DNA of 48,170 nucleotides from Alphaproteobacteria bacterium (lineage in GTDB: Bacteria > Pseudomonadota > Alphaproteobacteria > CAAHEQ01 > UBA3637): assembly GCA_017962565.1 (NCBI GenBank), contig JAGCVC010000013.1, positions 1 to 48,170 on the forward strand. Reading direction: 5' to 3'. A program made the position numbers and the translations under genes. Below are positions 42,739-48,170 of the stretch, piece by piece (positions within the stretch are counted from its first letter, which is position 1; every line of letters starts with the position of its first letter). Under the pieces are notes generated by a model. That model had not been told where the DNA came from. It saw only the letters and a list, made by a program, of their open reading frames with translations, and made no database searches.

Positions 42739-42747
42739 GTATATGAT
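42719..42747 (+). promoter_or_regulatory. Promoter of pheST nested in the rplT terminator
   Basis: TTGCAA (42719-42724) covers the hairpin loop, the 17-bp spacer is the 3' arm plus T run, and TATGAT (42742-42747) follows at once. pheS starts 33 nt downstream. Confidence 0.7.
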
Positions 42748-42778
42748 AGGCCATCTTTAAAAAATATGAGGAAAACAA

Positions 42779-43858
42779 ATGGACAATATCGAAAACTTAA
42801 CTTCTGAAATTCTCGGGCAAATTGAAAAAGCCCTTGATTTGAATACATTGGAAGAAATTCGCGTATCTGCTTTGGGTAAAAAAGGCCGTTTAACAGAGCA
42901 GATGAAAACTTTGGGTTCAATGGATCCTGAAGAACGCAAAACTGCTGGGCAAGCTTTAAATGTTGCAAAAGATAAAATCGCCGGAGCAATTGATGAAAAA
43001 AAGATTGCTTTAGAAAAGGCCGAAATGGATAAACGTTTAGCAAGCGAAACTGTTGATGTTTCAATGCCTGTACGCCCGAAACAACAAGGTCGCATTCACC
43101 CTGTATCACAGGTTATGGAAGAAGTGCTGACCATTTTTGCTCAAATGGGTTTTGATTTGGCTGAAGGTCCGGATATTGAAGACGATTGGCATTGTTTTGA
43201 AGCATTAAACTTCCCGAAGAATCACCCTGCCCGTCAAATGCAGGCAACTTTCTTTATGGGCGAAGATAATGTCTTGCGTACACATACATCCCCGGTTCAA
43301 ATTCGAACAATGGAAAATAAAAAACCACCTATTCGAATCGTTGCCCCAGGTCGTACTTATCGTTGCGATTATGATATGACTCATACGCCTATGTTCCACC
43401 AAATCGAAGGACTTGTTATTGATAAGTCAACAAATATGGGACATTTAAAAGGCTGTCTTTTGGAGTTTATGAAGAAGTTTTTCGAAACAGATGATGTTTC
43501 TTTACGTTTTCGTCCATCGTTTTTCCCGTTTACAGAACCATCTGCCGAATGTGATGTCGGTTGCTCTCGTGAAAACGGTGAATTCAAAATTGAATCTGGT
43601 AAAGGTTGGATAGAATTATTGGGATGTGGTATGGTTCATCCAAACGTTTTAAAAAATTGCGGATTGGATCCTGATGAATACCAAGGCTTTGCTTTTGGTT
43701 GCGGACTGGATCGTTTTGCTATGCTCAAATACGGCATTCCGGATTTACGTTCATTCTTTGATGCAGACATGCGCTGGATGAAGCACTATGGTTTCTTGCC
43801 TTTGGATATTCCGACAGTGACAAGTGGTTTAAGTTTCAATGCAGGAGTTAAAAAATGA
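42779..43858 (+). CDS. pheS: Phenylalanyl-tRNA synthetase alpha subunit
   Basis: 359 aa class II synthetase subunit. N-terminal coiled coil, then motif 2 region [32 protein letters not shown] and the motif 3 [14 protein letters not shown]. With PheT it forms the alpha2-beta2 enzyme that charges tRNA-Phe. Its stop overlaps the pheT ATG (ATGA). Confidence 0.98.
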   Translation: MDNIENLTSEILGQIEKALDLNTLEEIRVSALGKKGRLTEQMKTLGSMDPEERKTAGQALNVAKDKIAGAIDEKKIALEKAEMDKRLASETVDVSMPVRPKQQGRIHPVSQVMEEVLTIFAQMGFDLAEGPDIEDDWHCFEALNFPKNHPARQMQATFFMGEDNVLRTHTSPVQIRTMENKKPPIRIVAPGRTYRCDYDMTHTPMFHQIEGLVIDKSTNMGHLKGCLLEFMKKFFETDDVSLRFRPSFFPFTEPSAECDVGCSRENGEFKIESGKGWIELLGCGMVHPNVLKNCGLDPDEYQGFAFGCGLDRFAMLKYGIPDLRSFFDADMRWMKHYGFLPLDIPTVTSGLSFNAGVKK

Positions 43859-46215
43859 AATTTTCGTTATCTTGGTTAAAAGATTATTTAGATACAAATG
43901 CCAGTGTTGAAGAAATTTCGAACACACTGACGAAAATAGGTTTGGAAGTAGAAGAAGTTATCGATAATGCCTCTGCATTGCAAGGTTTTATTGTTGGAGA
44001 AATTAAATCCGTTGAAAAACACCCAAATGCAGATAAATTAAACCTTTTATCCGTATGGACAGGTAAAGAAGCGTTGCAGATTGTCTGCGGTGCACCTAAT
44101 TGCCGTGTCGGTATGAAAAGCGTTTTGGCTTTGCCTGGTGTTATGATTCCGAAGTACGGTGAAAAATTGGAAAAAGGTGTTATTCGCGGCATCGAAAGTT
44201 GCGGTATGATGTGTGCAGAAGATGAACTTTGTTTGGGTTCGGATCATACAGGTATTATAGATTTGAAAACGGATGCACAGGCCGGAACACCTTTTGTTGA
44301 TGTTTTAAAACCGGATATTGTTTTTGATGTCAATGTTACCCCAAATCGTGGTGACTGCTTTGGTGTAAACGGAATTGCTCGTGATTTAGCCGCGGCCGGA
44401 TTAGGAACGTTAAAGAAAACAGATGCTGCACCTGTTGAAGGTTCTTTCGACAGTCCTATTTCTGTGACAACTCAAACATCGGATTGCCCGTTATTCACTA
44501 TTCGCTACATCAAAGGCGTTAGAAACGGCGAAAGTCCGGATTGGTTAAAAAAGAAATTGGTTTCTGTCGGATTGCGCCCGATTTCGGCTTTGGTAGACAT
44601 TACCAATTATTTCAATATCGGAGAAGATCATCCTTTACATGTTTTCGATGCGGATAAATTGACCGGCAATTTAACAGTTCGCAGTGCAAAAGACGGTGAA
44701 ATGTTGGATGCGTTGGACGAAAAAGTTTATACTTTACGTGAAAATATGGTTGTTGTTGCTGATGAAAAAGGTCCGCAAAGCATTGCCGGTATTATGGGTG
44801 GAACACCAACCGGCGTTGATGAAAATACAGTCAATGTTGTTTTGGAAGCGGCTTATTTTAATCCTATGTCCATCGCAACGACTGCTCGTCAATTAAATGC
44901 CGAATCTGATTCCAAAATGCGTTTTGAACGTGGCGTAGATATTGCTACAACAATTCAAGCCAACCACAACGCAACACAGATGATTTTGGATTTATGCGGT
45001 GGTCAGGCTTCAAAAATGGTTGTTGCCGGCTCTGTTTCGCAGGAAAAACGCATTATTGACTTTGATTTCAATCGTGTTCAAAAATTGACAGGTATGGAAA
45101 TTGCACACGAAAAGATGGTTGAAATTCTGACTATTCTTGGCTTTGGTGTCAATGGCAGTCAAATTACAGTTCCGTCTTGGCGTATGAATGATATTTTCGG
45201 TTCTGCTGATTTGGTTGAAGAAATCGCCCGTATTTACGGATACGATAACTTGCCAACGTTGTTTATGCGCGCAAGTGAACCAATTACAGGTATTTTGTTA
45301 CCTGATCAACGTAAAGAAGTTGCTGTTCGCAGAGCATTGGCTGATGCCGGATTATGTCAGGCAATTACATGGTCTTTTATGGACAGCAGATTGGCAAAAT
45401 TGTTTAACTCAAAAGGCATTAAAATTACCAATCCTATTGCTTCTGATTTGGATGAAATGCGTCCGAGTTTAGTTCCTAATCTGTTATCTGCCGTGGCACG
45501 TAACACATCACGCGGAACACCGGATTGTCAAATCTTTGAAGTCGGTCCGGAATTTTTCGGATCCAAACCGGAACAACAACATACAGTTGCCTGTGCTGTT
45601 CGTAGCGGCCAAACCGGTCCACGTGCATGGAACGAAACACCACGCGAAGTGGATTTGTTTGATGCAAAAGCAGATGCTTATGCTGCTTTGGCTTCTGTTG
45701 ATGCACCGGTTCAAAGTTTGCAGGTTTATCGTAATGCGCCTTCTTGGTATCATCCGGGACGTAGCGGTACATTGTGTTTAGGCAAAACGGTTTTAGCCAA
45801 CTTTGGTGAGATTCATCCGGCTGTATTAAAAGCTTTTGACATCAAAGGTAAAGTCGTTGCTTGTGAGGTATTTTTGGATAATTTGCCGCCAACAAAGACA
45901 AAGAATAAAAACAAGGCTTTGCATATATCCAGTTTAATGCCTTTAACCCGTGATTTTGCTTTCATTATGGATAAGCAAACAGAAGTAGCAAAACTAGTGA
46001 ATGCTATCCGTGGAGTAGATAAAGAATTGATTGCTGATGTCAGATTGTTTGACGTATATGAAGGTGACAAATGTCCGGCGGGCAAAAAGTCTGTTGCTTT
46101 AGAAATTGTTATTCAACCGAAAGACAAAACATTAATTGATGAAGAAATTGAAAGTTTATCCCGCCGCATTATCGGTATTGCCGGTAAAGTTGTCGGTGCA
46201 GAATTGCGCAGTTAA
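43855..46215 (+). CDS. pheT: Phenylalanyl-tRNA synthetase beta subunit
   Basis: 786 aa, full length. It has the N-terminal tRNA-binding EMAP-like domain ([19 protein letters not shown]), the B3/B4 editing domain ([30 protein letters not shown]), the B5 domain, the inactive class II core and a C-terminal anticodon-binding fold ([20 protein letters not shown]). Followed by a bidirectional terminator. Confidence 0.98.
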   Translation: MKFSLSWLKDYLDTNASVEEISNTLTKIGLEVEEVIDNASALQGFIVGEIKSVEKHPNADKLNLLSVWTGKEALQIVCGAPNCRVGMKSVLALPGVMIPKYGEKLEKGVIRGIESCGMMCAEDELCLGSDHTGIIDLKTDAQAGTPFVDVLKPDIVFDVNVTPNRGDCFGVNGIARDLAAAGLGTLKKTDAAPVEGSFDSPISVTTQTSDCPLFTIRYIKGVRNGESPDWLKKKLVSVGLRPISALVDITNYFNIGEDHPLHVFDADKLTGNLTVRSAKDGEMLDALDEKVYTLRENMVVVADEKGPQSIAGIMGGTPTGVDENTVNVVLEAAYFNPMSIATTARQLNAESDSKMRFERGVDIATTIQANHNATQMILDLCGGQASKMVVAGSVSQEKRIIDFDFNRVQKLTGMEIAHEKMVEILTILGFGVNGSQITVPSWRMNDIFGSADLVEEIARIYGYDNLPTLFMRASEPITGILLPDQRKEVAVRRALADAGLCQAITWSFMDSRLAKLFNSKGIKITNPIASDLDEMRPSLVPNLLSAVARNTSRGTPDCQIFEVGPEFFGSKPEQQHTVACAVRSGQTGPRAWNETPREVDLFDAKADAYAALASVDAPVQSLQVYRNAPSWYHPGRSGTLCLGKTVLANFGEIHPAVLKAFDIKGKVVACEVFLDNLPPTKTKNKNKALHISSLMPLTRDFAFIMDKQTEVAKLVNAIRGVDKELIADVRLFDVYEGDKCPAGKKSVALEIVIQPKDKTLIDEEIESLSRRIIGIAGKVVGAELRS

Positions 46216-46230
46216 AAACTTCAAAAGAAC

Positions 46231-46265
46231 AAAAAAATCCTCTGCCGAAAGACAGAGGATTTTTT
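46231..46265. terminator. Bidirectional intrinsic terminator after pheT
   Basis: ATCCTCTG (46237-46244) pairs with CAGAGGAT (46253-46260); an A run precedes and a T run follows. It serves pheT and the convergent repeat-protein gene. Confidence 0.92.
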
Positions 46266-46281
46266 AATATACATTAATCAA

Positions 46282-48170
46282 TCATTGACCAAATATTGTA
46301 CGTATACCACGGGTTGCTGCACCTTCAACACCGGTAACAATTTCACCGGCTGAAGATGGCATTCTATCTGTCCAGCTGGCTACCTTCTTGCTGGTTTTAC
46401 TATTTTCTTTCTCTTGTTGAGACTGTTTGTAAATATTCTTTTGCTCTTCTGTTGCATTTCCCGTCAAAACAGCATATTCAGCTTGTTGTTGTTGTTGCTT
46501 TTTCAATGCAGCATTCTGTCTTTCCTTCTCTGCTTGTATCTGAGTATCATATTGGGCAGAAGCATTCTTAAGACTTTGTTCCCTTTCAGCTTCAGAATTT
46601 GCCTTCATTCTGGCTTCTGCAGCACTTGTCTCAGATTTACTAGCCATATTACGAGCATCGTCTCCTTCCAAATAGAACATTTTTGCGCTGGTATCATTAG
46701 TTTCAGTTGCATGATCTCCAACCCTATAGCTCATATCCGCAGCATTCCTATAACCGGCAGCTTCTTGTTCATAAGCATCTGCTTGAGCTTCATATGCGGC
46801 ACGCTGATTTGACGCATCCGCCCGCTCCCTGCTGATTTGATCCTGTTCCGCTTGCATTTGTTTTACATTTGCTTGAGACTGTCTTATATCTTCCTCAGTA
46901 TCAGCTAATCCGATCCTTTCCTTCAAACTTTGTGAAGCATCCTGTTCCTGTTGAACATAAGAATCATAAGCTTGATCGGCCGCAGTCTTTTGATCATTAT
47001 AGTTGGCTGCCGATTGATAATGCTGCTGTGCCTCCGATAAAGCCATACCTTCTTCTGCAGATTTTTGATCGGCTAACATACGTTCATTTGCAGCGTTATA
47101 ATAGGCTTCTTCCTTCTTTTGACGGAAATCTTCAGCAATATCGGTTCGGCCTCTCTCTCTTGCTGCGGCTTCCTGTTCAAAATAGGTTTGAGCCTCTTTA
47201 TCATAGCGATCTGCTTCACTATTATGTCTGTTAGCTTCTGCCTTAGCTTCTTCAGCCCGCTTCATCGCTTCTTCACCTGCTGCAGTTTCATCCGTTGCCT
47301 TTTGTTCCAACTCTTCAGAAAGCGCCTTAGCATTTGCTTGTCCTGCTTGTGCATTTTTTATGTCGTTAACCAGATTTTCCTTTTTATAGTTATCAACCAT
47401 ATCGGCGACATCTTCAACACCTGCTACAACATTTGGCACGGCACCTAATATATTCAAGCCGAGCGAAACGCCATTAAAGATCAGATTATATAGGTCCTCA
47501 GCCGTACTAAATCCACCCATAGTATCATTCAAAGCTGAATGGTATGAAAGGTAACCGAATTCCAAAGGTCTTAAGGCATATTCACGTGCCAAACCATAAT
47601 CCAATATCCACCAGTGATACCGAGCAAAAGCCAAAGCCTTGATTTCGTAATCCAAATATACCAAAGCATCTTGGGTATCAAAATCCCGTTGCATCAGTCT
47701 TTGACCCTGTGGCAGTGTTTGATCTGCATTCAAAGCCTTCATGTACTCTTGAATTTTTCTGTCTTCCTCTGCCAATCTTCCACCTTGTGGCAATGTTTTA
47801 TCTTCTGTATCCAAAACTTTCATATAATCTTGGATTTTTCTATCTTTCTCTGCCAATTTTTTACCCTGTGGCAATGTTTCGTCTGTATTCAAGAGCTTCA
47901 TGTATTCTTGAATTTTTCTGTCTTCTTGTTCTAAATTTTCAGTTTGTGCTAACCCTTTATTTTTAACTTCAGCATCATACTCTTTTAACTTCTTCTGAGC
48001 ATCTCTATCCTTTTGTTTTAAATTTTTAGTCTGAGCTAACCCTTTATTTTTAACTTCAGCATCATACTCTTTTAACTTCTTCTGAGCATCTCTATTTTTA
48101 TCTGCCAAATTTGCACTTTGCGACAAATCGCCCCGTGCAACTTCTTCATCCATATCTTTGAAACGCCACA
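46282..48170 (-). CDS. Large coiled-coil repeat protein, N-terminus outside the window
   Basis: At least 628 codons; the frame is still open at the right edge (W-R-F-K-D before the first ATG at 48153), so the true start probably lies outside. The visible N-terminal part has tandem repeats of 26 to 29 residues with a shared D-R-x-x-Q core (copies DRDAQKKLKEYDAEVKNKGL and DRKIQEYMK, LPQG). A non-repetitive region with a Gly/Val-rich hydrophobic patch (GVSLGLNILGAVPNVVAG) follows, then some 300 residues of Ala/Glu/Gln-rich coiled coil and a small hydrophobic end (GVEGAATRGIRTIFGQ). No family recognised. Composition suggests a fibrous surface, secreted or scaffold protein. Confidence 0.75.
   Translation of the reverse strand, partial: WRFKDMDEEVARGDLSQSANLADKNRDAQKKLKEYDAEVKNKGLAQTKNLKQKDRDAQKKLKEYDAEVKNKGLAQTENLEQEDRKIQEYMKLLNTDETLPQGKKLAEKDRKIQDYMKVLDTEDKTLPQGGRLAEEDRKIQEYMKALNADQTLPQGQRLMQRDFDTQDALVYLDYEIKALAFARYHWWILDYGLAREYALRPLEFGYLSYHSALNDTMGGFSTAEDLYNLIFNGVSLGLNILGAVPNVVAGVEDVADMVDNYKKENLVNDIKNAQAGQANAKALSEELEQKATDETAAGEEAMKRAEEAKAEANRHNSEADRYDKEAQTYFEQEAAARERGRTDIAEDFRQKKEEAYYNAANERMLADQKSAEEGMALSEAQQHYQSAANYNDQKTAADQAYDSYVQQEQDASQSLKERIGLADTEEDIRQSQANVKQMQAEQDQISRERADASNQRAAYEAQADAYEQEAAGYRNAADMSYRVGDHATETNDTSAKMFYLEGDDARNMASKSETSAAEARMKANSEAEREQSLKNASAQYDTQIQAEKERQNAALKKQQQQQAEYAVLTGNATEEQKNIYKQSQQEKENSKTSKKVASWTDRMPSSAGEIVTGVEGAATRGIRTIFGQ
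47690..48110. repeat. Tandem coding repeats in the coiled-coil gene
   Basis: An 87-bp unit (29 codons) is repeated with a 61-bp block fully identical between 47948-48008 and 48035-48095. Upstream of it three related units of 78 to 81 bp (26 or 27 codons) are more diverged. All keep the reading frame. Confidence 0.85.

Noticed and set aside
47690-48150. CRISPR-like array
   Set aside because: The repeats are adjacent, in frame, of 78 to 87 bp and part of one coding sequence; there are no spacers and no cas genes.

Overview
The window is an AT-rich, gene-dense bacterial chromosome segment. Several lineage markers point to an uncultured alphaproteobacterium: a FYDLN_acid (TIGR02300) protein, a DUF2155 protein, a BamF-like lipoprotein directly after lspA, a DksA that has lost most of its zinc-finger cysteines, an RNase E/G gene overlapping yacG, and the run argS - SPOR protein - nagZ leading to a TatA-like gene. 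The AT bias and the many orphan genes would fit a gut- or host-associated lineage, but that is inference. The standard genetic code is used (TAA, TGA and TAG all end genes). Most genes have clear Shine-Dalgarno sites, and most transcription units start at very regular sigma70-type promoters (TTGnnn, usually 17 bp, TAnnnT).

Layout. 1-142: 5' end of a pilin-like gene. 258-3343 (minus): rpmH-rnpA-yidD-yidC-engB, the membrane-insertion, RNase P and ribosome-assembly operon. 3450-4118: orphan gene. 4262-8042: nucleotidyltransferase and uvrA. 8118-11160: DUF3943 protein, a 449-aa hydrolase-like orphan, a second orphan and a possible 34-aa ORF. 11276-12866: dksA-RNase E/G-yacG. 12867-17634 (minus): argS, SPOR protein, nagZ, M50 protease and TatA-like protein. 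17757-21824: lspA, mini-BamF lipoprotein, pgi, mutL. 21828-23873 (minus): der and a YfgM-like protein. 23953-25437 (minus): two MCE-domain proteins and DUF2155. 25481-28106: a gamma-glutamyltransferase-like lipoprotein without the expected nucleophile, divergent from an M48 protease with start codons that overlap. 28195-31550: infA, a membrane protein, uvrB. 31547-34602: yceD, bamE, a small orphan, a P-loop kinase, yqgE and FYDLN protein. 34739-37233: cmk and rpsA. 37298-39533 (minus): six tandem small single-TM proteins behind a perfect consensus promoter. 39865-39941: tRNA-Arg. 40001-42010: three orphan genes. 42127-46215: rpmI-rplT-pheS-pheT. 46282-48170: incomplete large coiled-coil repeat protein.

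Most of the window is housekeeping: translation (rpmH, rpmI, rplT, infA, rpsA, argS, pheST, tRNA-Arg), ribosome assembly (engB, der), DNA repair (uvrA, uvrB, mutL) and envelope biogenesis (yidC, yidD, lspA, bamE, mini-BamF, MCE proteins, M48 protease, SPOR, nagZ). No phage, transposase, integrase or CRISPR array was seen.

The best candidate for an undescribed system is the six-gene array at 37298-39533. Its products differ in most of their sequence, but all have a charged N-terminus, one membrane helix and a charged tail, and five of the six end in a related peptide of the form N-Q-K-(V/I)-R-E. The DNA at the gene junctions (stop codon, Shine-Dalgarno site, next start) is also alike. Other items worth a second look are the pseudoenzyme-like GGT protein, the promoter built into the rplT terminator, the leader hairpin of rpmI, the inverted-repeat cluster beside tRNA-Arg, the Cys-nucleophile hydrolase candidate at 8904 and the repeat protein at the right edge.
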